Shown in pieces: positions 21,488-32,058 of a stretch of DNA of 64,000 nucleotides. Below the pieces are notes generated by a model, which had not been told where the DNA came from, searched no databases, and saw nothing but the letters and a program-made list of their open reading frames with translations. Origin of the DNA: Acephala macrosclerotiorum (lineage: Eukaryota; Ascomycota; Leotiomycetes; Helotiales; Mollisiaceae). The stretch lies in contig MU119208.1 in the NCBI GenBank assembly GCA_014904845.1, positions 434,001 to 498,000 on the forward strand. The letters are read 5' to 3'. A program made the position numbers and the translations under genes. Numbering within the stretch: the stretch's first letter is position 1; every line of letters starts with the position of its first letter.

Positions 21488-23207
21488 ATGGCACACCTCT
21501 TCTCCTTCCTCCCAGTCGAGGAACCAAACTACGTCAACGGCATCAAATCATCCTCTCAAATAAAATACCCAAATACCGGGTTCTTCCAAGGCTTCAACAA
21601 ACCCTCCAAACTCGAAGCCGATATCCACGACCTCGAAGTCACTGGCACCATACCGTCAGACATAAACGGCACCTTCTACCGCATTCAACCCGACCACCGC
21701 TACCCCCCTTTATACGAAGAAGACATCCACTTCTCTGGCGACGGCAATGTATCCGCATTCCACTTCTCCAACGGGCACGTAGATTTCAAACAGCGGTATG
21801 TTCGGACTGATCGATTTCAAGCCGAGACGAGGGAGAGGAAGGCTTTGTTTGGGAAATATAGGAATATTTATACGGATAGTGAGATGGTAAAGGGGATTAT
21901 TAGAACGGTATCGAATACGAATATTTTATTTTGGAGAGGGATGTTGTTGGCGACGAAAGAGGATGGGCCGCCATTTGCGATGGATCCGGTGAGCTTGGAG
22001 ACCGTGGGACGGTATGATTTTGAGGGGCAAGTTCAGAGTCCGACGTTTACGGCGCATCCGAAGTTTGATCCGGATACGGGGGAGATGGTTTGTTTTGGGT
22101 ATGAGGCGGGAGGGGATGGTCATGATGCTAGTTGTGATATTGTGGTTTATACGATTGATAAACATGGGAAGAAGACGGAGGAGTGTTGGTATAAGGCGCC
22201 GTTTTGTGGGATGATTCATGATTGTGGGTTGAGTGAGAATTATTTGGTGTTACCGATGACGCCTTTGAAGGCGAGTCTGGAGAGGATGAAGAAGGGAGGA
22301 AATCATTTCGCTTGGGATCCTAAAGAAGATCAGCTTTATGGGATTGTGCCGAGGAGAGGGGGGAAGCCGGAGGATATTGTTTGGCTGAGGGCTGATAATG
22401 GTGAGTTGTCACAAGTATAGAAGAGACGAAAGACTGACAGTGCAAGGTTTCCATGGTCATGTAGCTGGGTGCTACGAGAATGAGGATGGCCACATTGTCT
22501 TCGACTTGACCGTCGCGGACGACAATGTTTTCTTCTTCTTCCCACCAGAGGATGCGCCCCCTGAAACTCTTCAGAAGAGAAATAAGTTAGTATCGAAGAC
22601 GTTCCGCTGGATATTCGACCCAAAAGCGAAGACGGACACTCGGGTCACACCAGCTGAAATCTTCGACATCAATGGCGAGTTCTCCCGAATAGATGATCGG
22701 TTGGTGACGAAGAAGTATAATCACTTCTGGCAAGTTCAAATCGATCCTAGCAAGCCGTATGACTTCCAGAAGTGCGGTTCTCCTGCTGGTGGCTTGTTCA
22801 ACGCAATGGGCCACTTCACTTGGGATGAGAAAGTCCAGGATGTCTATTGGGCTAGTCCAACGACCACGTTCCAAGAACCAATCTTCGTTCCCAAAGATAC
22901 GGATATTGAAGGAGATGGATACTTGATCGCGCTCTTGAACCACCTGGACGAACTGCGAAACGACATATTGATCTTTGACGCCTTGAACCTGGCGAAAGGG
23001 CCGCTTGCCGCTATCCATCTACCTCTCAAACTCCGCTTGGGTCTTCATGGCAACTTTGTCGATCAGAAAGATATCGATGCTTGGAAGGAGCTGAGGAAGG
23101 AGAATGGAGAGGTGGGGCCAATCCAGGCGGCATCGAAACCCCTCGCATGGCAAGAGGGCAAAGTTCATGTCGATGGCACGAATGGAGTTAAAGAGCGCAA
23201 AGCGTGA
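21488..23207 (+). CDS. Carotenoid-oxygenase-family dioxygenase, lignostilbene/stilbene-cleaving type
   Basis: This is a non-haem iron dioxygenase predicted to split a carbon-carbon double bond into two aldehydes. Two exons (21488-22400, 22447-23207) give 557 residues. Likely iron ligands are His190 (TAHPKFD), His244 (GMIHDCG), His307 (GFHGHV) and His505 (LGLHGN). Other family marks are [10 protein letters not shown] near residue 60, [15 protein letters not shown] and MTPLKAS. The [15 protein letters not shown] block and the following Gly/Arg-rich segment resemble lignostilbene dioxygenases and the fungal stilbene cleavers (Neurospora CAO-1, Ustilago Rco1) more than carotenoid cleavers such as CAO-2, judged by eye. 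No signal peptide is seen. The first ATG is at 21488. Association with ALDH, ADH and a hydroxybenzoate decarboxylase supports a phenolic substrate. Confidence 0.88.
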
Positions 23208-25735
23208 TTAAAATTTAGGGCGATGGCATTTGGCTCAAAGGAATTCGAAAAGCAAGTGTTGGAGTTGCAGGCGTGAATGGCGTTGTGAATTGTTGGCTAC
23301 CGAAATGAAAGGCTCGTACTCAACATCCTAGGACTCTTTGAACTGGTTGGGCACCTCAAAGTCAATGCAAAGTGAGCTCGTAAATAGGGGGATACGTTGA
23401 AGTATCTGCAGAGAGGAAAGCAAATAGCAAGGATCGATGTATCTAAGCGCTCATTACACAAAAACCATAGCTTCTGAATTCACAACATGTTAACGGTGAA
23501 GGCTGAATGCAACGTTTGAATGAACATTAAGTCCAAGCACTTGCCATTTTCGATTCGGATTTCAGGACTGTTTGGACGGATATCGACATGACCACCGCAT
23601 ATCGATGTCGGATTTGATGAGATCGAGTCGCATTGACATGCACCCTCCATGTCATGGGACCTTACAGTTCGGGCAGGTTCCACTAGAACAGCCGTCACTC
23701 GAGACAGGACGAAAATACGATGACATCCTCTAGTACCCCTTATTCAGGGGCTTCCGGAAGTGAGAGCGCGAAGCTAAGCGAGGTTCTCGCAGGCTGGATG
23801 CCAGATGGGACCTCGTAGATCCGAAGTACCACTTTCCGATGTCCAGATATCGAGGATCATAAGAAGGCTGCAGGAGGTCATTGGCGGGGATTCGAAAGAA
23901 GGTCTGGCCTGAACAGTTTCTGCACTAGGTAATGTTCTGGAAAAGGGGAAGACCGCAGAACGCCTATCGGAGTCCACCGCCACCTAACAAGAATGGCAGC
24001 CACAACCTCAGCTGTGGTGCAAATAGAAAATCATGGATCTTGCAATCGGTTATGATTGGTTCTATTCGACTTCGCAGGCGATGATGTGAAGATCATTGGA
24101 TCGAGAGAGCGGGATGATCAAGAGCATCCCGTCATTGAGGGAAACGTGCGACTCCGATGGAGGGTTGGTGAATTGGAACGATGGGCCAACTGTAGCTTGC
24201 CGCCGCACTCCATGTCCTGGCTGCAGGAGGAGACGGCAACGATGAAATTGACACTAAGGGCGGGAGGCAATGAACTTGATCATGACAAGGCGAGTTTATT
24301 GATGCGTGCAGTCAGCCTCGTCTGGTCGAAGGCATGTCAATGTCTGAGCTTGAGTTGGAGATAGACAGAAGGCAAAGGGGAATTCTGGAAGGCGAAGCAA
24401 TTAATACGCTCATCTTCTTTAGTCCTGGCCTGATTCGCTTACAATTTAGGTTTTAAGCTTTCCCGGGGACAGTCATTGGCTCTTGTCATCACCAACTCTT
24501 ATCAAACAACGCTATCAGCCAAAAATTTGCGCTTTATCATACATACTCTTCGCTATGCGTGTATTCGTGCATTATTTAGAATCACACCAGTTGTTGTCTC
24601 GCCCCGCATTGCAGCATCATGGTATCGACCTTCTCGTTGCGTTCCAGAGACCCTCGTTACGCTTGTAACTTCGCACAACAGAATCTTCTCCCAAACGGCT
24701 TCCGTGCGTTTGTAGCAACACATGGACGACAGCTTCAGTACACACGAGGAAAGGCCATCTCGGAAGCAGGCCTTCCTTGCGCATGACTCCCGCGTGAACC
24801 TGCATGCCTCCACATTTGCGGATACTTGACTAAGTCCGGGCCTTGAAATTTCTGGTTCTTCTTCGAGCCTTGGCAGACCTGGGCGCCGTACACCGGGTCT
24901 CGTGACTGCTACTGGCTGGACACGATATCCGCCGACGGCCTCGATGCTCCGTGCAGATTACAGTTGGTTTGAATTTCGTGGAGAGACCGAAACAAGTCAC
25001 AATCTATCCTGCCTGATTGGGCAATCTACAGTGTGGCTTTACAGAACAAGCAAGACACAGCGAAACAAGCGAGACTGTGGCGTACGACAGCTCAAGCTCC
25101 AAGCCTCCAACAGAACGGGACCACTCATGTCATCGAGCAACCTGAGAAATGATCATGCTGGAGGGGTTGTACTCCGGAGAAGAGGTCCTCTCTCTGAAAC
25201 TTCGCTGCCATTGCAGAGCATTTCGACGCGTTCTAGGGCTATTTGATCTGCTTCTAGCTTCCTGTGCTAGAGTGGTGCCCGCCTCTGGAGCGGCCTGAAT
25301 CCCCAATCTTTCCTAGTTCATGCTTGATTTCAGCCAGTCCCAACGTTGTTTGCTTCCTTATCAGTGACTAAACCCCAATTTCAAGCCCTAGGCTTTTGAT
25401 ACCAACTCAGTCCTAACCGAGTGGGCGGTTTACTCCACCCTCCATCGGAGGCTATCTCATGTCGGCAGCGTCCGGACCTGTCGCGAACCCCTCCAGAAGC
25501 TACCCTTGCAATGATCCCTGCCCGAGTAGCACTTGGGAGCTGATGCAGATTCATATAATACCTCCATCTCGTCCATCAAGTGACAATCTCAAGTCAGACA
25601 ATCTCAGACCAGCCTCAGAAGCTCTGCGATAAAGAAGCCTCACGCCTCTTGAGCTTCAAGTTTTTTCGACTTCTGCTTTGAGCACTCCATATTCTATACT
25701 TCGGACGACTTTCGAGCAAGTCAACAACCGCCACA
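23208..25735. other. Long gene-free stretch upstream of the permease
   Basis: This is 2.5 kb with no intact gene. Short plus-strand frames (for example 24056-24364 and 24902-25246) lack motifs and codon regularity. The last 350 bp carry inverted CCTCC/GGAGG and a TCGG-N6-CCGG motif, followed by pyrimidine-rich sequence, and probably form the permease promoter. Confidence 0.4.
25462..25475. promoter_or_regulatory. Candidate purine-regulator site, TCGG-N6-CCGG
   Basis: It lies about 260 bp upstream of the NCS1 permease. It matches the TCGG-N6-CCGA site bound by the Aspergillus purine regulator UaY and yeast Ppr1 except for the last base. It supports, but does not prove, purine-responsive control of the permease. 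Confidence 0.35.
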
Positions 25736-27438
25736 ATGGTACCATTCACGAGCGAGAAGGATGTCGAGGCGAACATCAACGAGAAGGGGTCCGGAGTTGA
25801 CAGTGGGGAGTACATACCCGATGATGGTGGGGCAGTTCACGCGGAAACATTCGTTGTTGGAGACAGTTGGTACGCGAAGACGCAGAGACTTGCTGGAAAG
25901 TTCGGTGTCGAGCAGAGAGGTATCGAGAGAGTACCCAGTGATGAGCGCGAGAATGCCCACATCTCTCAAGTTGGAACTATGTGGCTCTCTGCCAACATGG
26001 TTGTGTCGAGTTTTGCCATTGGTATGTGAAAGTCCAAGCTGAGCACCAATATTCAGATGCCCGCTGTCTCTGATATTGCTTGAGCTATTGCTGATTATTT
26101 CAAACAGGTGCGCTGGCATATCCAGTGTTTTACCTCGGATTTGTTGACACCATCCTCATCATTTTGTTTGTCAACCTTCTCGGCATATTACCAGTCTGCT
26201 TTTTCAGCACTTTCGGTCCACGCTTTGGCTTGAGACAAATGGTTTTGTCCCGCTTCTTCTTCGGAGTAAGTCTTTCGATACTTCTGGAAAGTCCAGTTCT
26301 AACGAGCAAACTTTAGTACTATGGTGTTAAGATCATCGCCGTCTTCAACATTCTCGCCTGTGTCGGATGGTCTGCTGTCAACGTCATCGTCGGAGCTCAG
26401 TTGTTCAACGCAGTCAATGGAAATATGCCTGGATGGGCAGGCATTATCGTTATCGCCGCAGCAACTTTCTTGATCACCCTTTTCGGCTACAAGATCGTCC
26501 ACACCTACGAGCGCTACTCCTGGATCCCCTGCTTCATTATCTTCCTGATTGTCCTCGGCGAGTTCGCCAAGTCAGGAGACTTCATCAAAATCCCCATGGG
26601 CGTTGGTATCTCCGAAGCTGGATCCGCTCTCTCCTTCGCTGCATCAGTCTTCGGTTTCGCTACCGGGTGGACCTCCTACGCAGCAGATTACACCGTCTAC
26701 CAACCAGTCGACCGCTCCCGAAAGTCGATCTTCCTCTGGACATTCGCCGGTCTCTCATTCCCTCTTCTTTTCACTGAGATGCTTGGCGCTGCTGTCGCTT
26801 CCGCCATAGCCGCCAACGATGGCGAGAACGTCTACATGGACGGATACACCAGTTCAGGAATTGGAGGTCTCTTGGCAGCAGTCATGGTCCCACCCTTAGG
26901 CAAATTCGGTCAATTCTGTTTGGTTGTCCTGGCTCTCTCGATCATCGCCAACAACTGCCCAAACATCTACTCCGTCTCGCTCTCTCTCCAACTCCTCGCC
27001 AAGGTTTCTCAACGCGTTCCTCGATTCGTCTGGACGTTTGTTGGAACCCTCGTCTATTGCGCTATCGCCATCCCAGGTTATGGCCACTTCGCATCTGTTC
27101 TTGAGAACTTCATGTTGTTGATTGCTTATTGGCTAGCTATCTATGAGGGTATCTCGCTCTCTGAGCACTTTATTTACAAGCGCGGCTTTGCTGGTTATGA
27201 CCCAAAGATCTACATGGATGCCAAGGCTCTCCCTCCTGGAATTGCGGCTGTTGTGGCTTTCGGTTTCGGTATCATGGGCGCCGTCCTAGGCATGGCTCAA
27301 GTCTGGTTCGTCGGCCCTATTGGCAAGCTTTGCGGAGCTGAGTTCGGTGGTGATGTTGGATTTGAGTTGGCATTTTGCTTTGCTGCTGTCAGCTATATCC
27401 CCATGAGATACTTTGAGAAGAGATATTTCAAGAGATAG
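25736..27438 (+). CDS. NCS1-family permease, purine-cytosine (Fcy) type
   Basis: This is a plasma-membrane proton symporter, predicted to import cytosine, purines or related heterocycles. Three exons (25736-26021, 26108-26265, 26317-27438) give 521 residues with about twelve membrane helices after a 90-residue hydrophilic N-terminus rich in Glu and Asp. The helix sequence ASVFGFATGWTSYAADYTVYQP (given here in part: GFATGWTSYAADYTVYQP, roughly residues 235-255) is the hallmark of the Fcy branch, and NNCPNIYSVSLSLQ follows. The C-terminus ends in positive residues (RYFKR). Its upstream region has a near-match to a UaY-type purine site. Adjacent to an aromatic catabolic group, it could alternatively carry an aromatic compound, but the family and the upstream motif favour a nucleobase. 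Confidence 0.9.
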
Positions 27439-27803
27439 AGGGTTTGAGATGGAATTTGTTTTTTGGTTGTTAGATGAGCAGTTCTCGTTGCTTTAGATGC
27501 TATATTATGAGTGGTTGCAGGTCGGAAAGGAAGAGAAGCAGTTTGGAAACTTGGATCGTTTTGAATATACCCTTATGTCTCATATCTGTTCTACTTATTG
27601 TAGATTTCAAGAAGTGACGCCAAATTGCAACTATTCCAACTCTTACTTCATCTATCCTCCTTGGATACCATTTCAACTTTCCTTCCTCGAGCTTGCACTT
27701 CTTCAAGCTGCACCTTCAGCCAATACCTCTCTACACTTCTTAAAAACATCATACCTATGTCTCAGTCAGCTCTCAACCCTACCTCAAACCAAGACTGAAT
27801 CAC
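27439..27803. other. Intergenic, convergent 3' regions
   Basis: This is 365 bp between the permease and the FAD monooxygenase, which converge. No gene is visible. Confidence 0.4.
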
Positions 27804-29575
27804 TCACTTAAAATCAAAAGCCAATCTCTTCGGATTATCCAGTCCCAGCTCCCTCAGATCACTCGGTAAATCTTCATCTAGCAACTCAATCCTCAACTAC
27901 ACCATCATCAGCCTCCATTCCATCCCCTTTCAAGGTGTTCAAGATCGACAAACTGAAGTGACCAAAAGTAAGACTCACATTCTCATCCGTCAAATGATTC
28001 TTCCTCCCATCCTTATACGGCAACGCACTCCCAGTCTGAATCCTTGTCCCCCTCACACACCTAACCCTATCAAACAACCTCAACCTCCTTTCTATCTCTC
28101 TTTCCCCTTTCCCCTCTCCTTCCCCTTCCTTTTCATCCCTAGTCTCACTCCTGATGTCCTTAAAAAGTCCAAGAAGAGCACCAGCGTCTTCAAGAGCTTG
28201 TGTCGCCCCGGCGGCGGTAAAAGGCGTCATGGCGTGGCCGGCGTCGCCGATTAGGATGGTGTGGTGGTAGACAAATGTTGGGAGGGGGTCACGCTCGTAG
28301 ACGCGCCAGTAGAGGATGTCTTCTGCTTGTCTGTGTATATGTTAGGGAGTTGGGAAGAAGAGAACAGGGAACGAGGGAAGGAAGGATGGGGGAAGAGGCG
28401 ATTGGGGAGAGGTACTCAATGATATGCATGATTTTGGGATGGTAGTAGGGTTTGAATAGACGAAGGACTGTGGATTTTTCTGCTAGGTTGCCGAAGTCTA
28501 GTTTGCTGTTAGTGAATGAATCAAGAATGAAGCCTCATGGGAAATCAGGACATGCCCTCGACTTTCGTCTCATCTTCATCGCCGCGATAGAAGCCCGCGA
28601 AGTTTTGGACTTCGCCGCTGGAATAAGTTAATTTCTGGTTTGGATGGGATGGAAAGGGAAACTCACTTCCGGCATTCGTACCATACGAATCTGGTTCTGC
28701 TCTCTGTCTTAGGATCGGGAGAGTCGTATATCTGGATGACAAGGGGTCAGTTTTTCCGTTCGATCTCATGACAAAAGAGCACTATCTTCACCACAAAAGG
28801 ACAACATCGTCAAACCTCAAACGCAAGAAATAATAGATCCAAAAAGACCTAGCAACTCACCATCCTAGCATTCTCACCTTTCATCTTTCTCATAACCTCA
28901 TCATTCATAACCTTCTCCCTCGGCAACAAAAACCTATAAATCTGCCACTCAGTATCAAGCGGCTCCTGCCTCATCCCCAACGCCGCCGCCCTCACATCAC
29001 TACGCAGCCCATCCGCCCCAACTAACAAATCTCCCTTAAACACTCTCCCATCTTCCAACTCAATCCTAGCCTCCTTCACATCAATCTTCGTAATCTTAAC
29101 ACCCATATGACGTCCTACTAATGGGCCAGTATTGACTTCGTCAAGACAAGCTAGACGGAGGAGTTCAGAATGCAAATCTTGGCGATGCATAGCTTGATGC
29201 GGCGCGCCATAGATTGAATCGGCGTCACCGGTGTCGATATTGGCCTGCATGGCCAAAGTGCGGGCATCAAAGGTTCGAAGCCATCGGACGTCTACTCCCC
29301 CGACACCTTTGAAGTCGAAGCCTAGGGCTCGGAGGACTCTTGTCCCATTAGGGGAGATTGTGACGGCGGCTCCGACTTCATTGGAGAATTTTGAGCGTTC
29401 GAATATCTATGTCGAGTAAGACTTAGAAAGGAGGAAAGTTGAAATTGGAAAGGAGGAATACCTCAACTGAATGACCACATAGTCGCAAAGCTCTAGCTGC
29501 TGATAGACCCGCGATGCCAGCTCCTACGATGAGGACGTGGAGTCTGACATTGGGTGTTGTGCCGTTTTGGGACAT
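27804..29575 (-). CDS. FAD-dependent aromatic monooxygenase, salicylate-hydroxylase-like
   Basis: This is a flavoprotein hydroxylase that uses NAD(P)H and oxygen to hydroxylate, often with decarboxylation, an aromatic ring. Seven exons (29575-29462, 29406-28861, 28731-28667, 28617-28552, 28505-28416, 28330-27979, 27896-27804) give 441 residues, the usual size. The FAD-binding motif is GAGIAGL (residues 18-24). VGADGLRSDVR forms the DG region, and GDAGHAMTPF (from 322) is the second FAD motif. After that motif the usual MLPHQGQGA is replaced by MTPFTAAGA. A Glu/Lys/Gly-rich insertion lies between about residues 362 and 378. The fourth exon ends at an unusual GTCCTG donor, selected because it alone keeps the frame. 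Salicylate or another hydroxybenzoate would fit the neighbouring enzymes, but this is inference. Confidence 0.85.
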
Positions 29576-30151
29576 TGTTGAGGGCTTACTTCACCGTCTC
29601 AGTACCGCGTTCGCGAAAGCTGCACCTCGAACATGAAAATGAGAATAACTTAGGAGGGATGCTAACATGGTATATGATCGTGACGTCGGGAGCGTAAGCA
29701 AACGCCGCCTTACCGTTTAAAGTCGTCTTACAAAGTTTAAGTTTGACGGCCATTGGGGAATTCCGTGACGATACCCGAACCATACAATGTAATACGCTAC
29801 CGGTAGGATAGAACCGCACACCTATGGAATAAATCTCGCACCGAAGGCCGTATTGCACAGTTTTCGGATCCGGGAGAAGATATCGCGACTTCGATGAGTG
29901 GTGTTGTATAGATTGCGGCTCGGTTGACAACCGCCATCCCACTGGGAAATCTGCATAATAATGAAAGTGATAAGATGGAGCCGAACCCAAAACGCATCAA
30001 CACGCGAATATTCAATATCACTTCGGAGGTCACTCGCATCCGTTTGAATTCAGACCCGTCGCTCACTTGAGTGCATCCCCCACTCTGGATTGCCAACCAC
30101 AAGCAAGCAACAAGCAATTCATTATGGCATCGACATCCACCTCTACATCCA
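29576..30151. promoter_or_regulatory. Upstream region of FAD monooxygenase
   Basis: This is 576 bp between the monooxygenase start and the end of the PaiB-like gene. Minus-strand short frames here have no motifs and probably represent promoter and leader. Confidence 0.4.
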
Positions 30152-30928
30152 TCACGATGCCTTCTGCGACTGAAGGTCCTTCAACTCTCCTCTTTCCTTC
30201 ACCATCCTCGCAATCTCATTGCCCTCGTCACTTCCCAACCTCTCGAATCCATCAATGACACCTTGTCTATCGCCAGCCGCTAGTTCTTGGCTCATCTTGA
30301 ACTTGCCTGCTATACTCTTGATCTCGATCTCAATCCCAATGATTGCTTTCTTGAGCAAGCTCACATAAGATTCAGGCGCTTCATCGACATTCCAAGCCTT
30401 CGCTGCTCCGTTTTGGCCATTGTAGCCAAAGATCCCCTCTTCGCTCTGTTGAGATAGGTCGGCGATGGCTTTGGTGATATAGGCGTCTGTCTCCGGTACT
30501 TTGGTATCGAAGTATATTGTCGCAGTGCCGTAGACTTGTACTGCGCTGTAGTCCCAAGTAGGTACGACTTTTCCAGTGGAAGGTTTTGTATCAACATAGA
30601 ATTTGGGCGTGACATAGTGGTGAACAGGTCCGTTGAAGAGGATCATTACATCTTCTTGTAATGTGTTTGAGCTAGCTGCTGTTGCGGCTTCGATGAGAGC
30701 CTTGGTTTGTGGATTTGCACGTGCCATGTGCCCTCTTAGTCTGGCTTTGGGAGGATCGGAAGCTTCGTCTTCGGGCGAGGCATCGAGGATCCAGGGGATA
30801 TGGCTGCTTTGGATTGTTGGGTATTTTGGTGATTGTATAGCTGTGGTGAAGATGCCGAGAGGATTGCTTCTGATGAACTTGTATAGAGTAGGGAAATGGA
30901 GCTCTGTGTGGACTGGTCTGAGGTACAT
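30152..30928 (-). CDS. PaiB-like FMN-binding protein (FMN_bind_2 family)
   Basis: This is a single-exon frame of 258 residues. The N-terminus MYLRPVHTEL..LYKFIRSNPLGIF, the central SSHIPWILD and RGHMARANPQ motifs, and VPTWDYSAVQVYG are characteristic of the family named after Bacillus PaiB, which has a split-barrel FMN-binding fold. PaiB was described as a negative regulator of sporulation and protease genes, but fungal members have no established role and may be flavin-dependent oxidoreductases. The start at 30928 aligns with the conserved MY..HF beginning; an in-frame upstream Met at 30985 adds 19 residues. It is intronless, unlike most neighbours. No known link to aromatic catabolism. Confidence 0.85.
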   Translation of the reverse strand: MYLRPVHTELHFPTLYKFIRSNPLGIFTTAIQSPKYPTIQSSHIPWILDASPEDEASDPPKARLRGHMARANPQTKALIEAATAASSNTLQEDVMILFNGPVHHYVTPKFYVDTKPSTGKVVPTWDYSAVQVYGTATIYFDTKVPETDAYITKAIADLSQQSEEGIFGYNGQNGAAKAWNVDEAPESYVSLLKKAIIGIEIEIKSIAGKFKMSQELAAGDRQGVIDGFERLGSDEGNEIARMVKERGELKDLQSQKAS

Positions 30929-31249
30929 GTTGAGGAGAGTTAGTCGTGATTGCTGGCTTCGGACTATAGCAATCGTTGGCCCCAAATGTGAACTATGAGA
31001 AGCTTCGCAAGGTCACCTTGGGAGCGAAAATAAGTTGACTACGTAGTACGAGGCGAAGAAGGAATGAACAAGAATATCAAGAGCTGATGTGACTCAATTC
31101 CATCAACTCTTGTTAACTGAAGTGCCCATAATCTTAAAAACGGGGGTTTCGGCTGGACAGCCCGATTTGGGATAAGTGGTGTGGGCTAATCTGGGTTTGC
31201 CTGCTTCCACCTTCAACATGTCAAAGCAAAGGCGTATTCCAGGACACAT
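30929..31249. other. Short intergenic stretch
   Basis: This holds the PaiB-like gene's upstream sequence. No coding signal. Confidence 0.4.
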
Positions 31250-32026
31250 TTAGAGGTCTAACATGTTGTCCTTGTTTGTGATGAGGGGTTTCGCTCCTTT
31301 TAGTATGCTTTCAATATAATTGGAAGTAGGAAATTTTTTAAGTTCGGCGTATTGACACAGCAGTTTTGCAACCCGGTCGAAGGCGATCATCGGATGAAAC
31401 AAAGGTAGAACGAAATAAGGGCGATTGCAATCAATCCATCCTGCATCGGGATACCAATAGAAAGCATACAAATCAGCCCTGTCAAATATATCTGGGATAT
31501 CAAACACTCAGTCGTTTGGATTGAGATCCATATCGTTGAGACGGAGCTTGATTCGTTCCTGGTCATCATTGAAGATGCTGTACCTTTCAACTGATATACG
31601 ACCACCAGATCTTTCACCATTGTGTCTTGATAAGCCATAAGGAACAGAGGATCCGCACAACCAGCCTATAAAAAATTTAGACAGAGTGCCATCCGGCTTT
31701 TGCTTACACGACACCAATCTTGGGCACTGGTAAACTCTGCCTTGCGCTAGAACCTCATCATAATCTTGCGGTCCACAATTGGCGAGGCCGACAGGTCCTC
31801 CAGGGTATCGATCTCTTCCGAAATGACTTTGGCAAATTCTTCAGTCTCCAACTGAAGTTCTTGAGCTGAGCCACCGGTCCTCCTCATCTCCTCCACTCTT
31901 GTTCAGGACAGGACCTGCTTTAGCCAACTCGGCTTCGGCGAGATCCATAAACACCATATCTGCCACAACTGTATCGGTTCCAAGGTTGTATCCCAATGCC
32001 ACTGTTTCTTGCGTGACCTTCGGGAA
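31250..32026 (-). pseudogene. Decayed gene of unknown family next to a MITE
   Basis: Coding-like minus-strand sequence appears in pieces that change frame. One piece (about 32026-31900) reads as a short acidic Leu/Ala-rich segment. Another runs from about 31850 to 31508 with several Cys, Gly and Pro residues and stops at a TGA. The same frame then continues without a Met from 31507 to 31250 with aromatic-rich sequence (DLYAFYWYPDAGW). The interrupting stop and frame changes suggest a degraded gene whose 5' part is missing where the repeat element begins. I do not recognise the family. An intact but heavily spliced gene is possible. Confidence 0.35.
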
Positions 32027-32058
32027 CTAGGACATGGCTTCCTCTCCCCAGTCACCAT

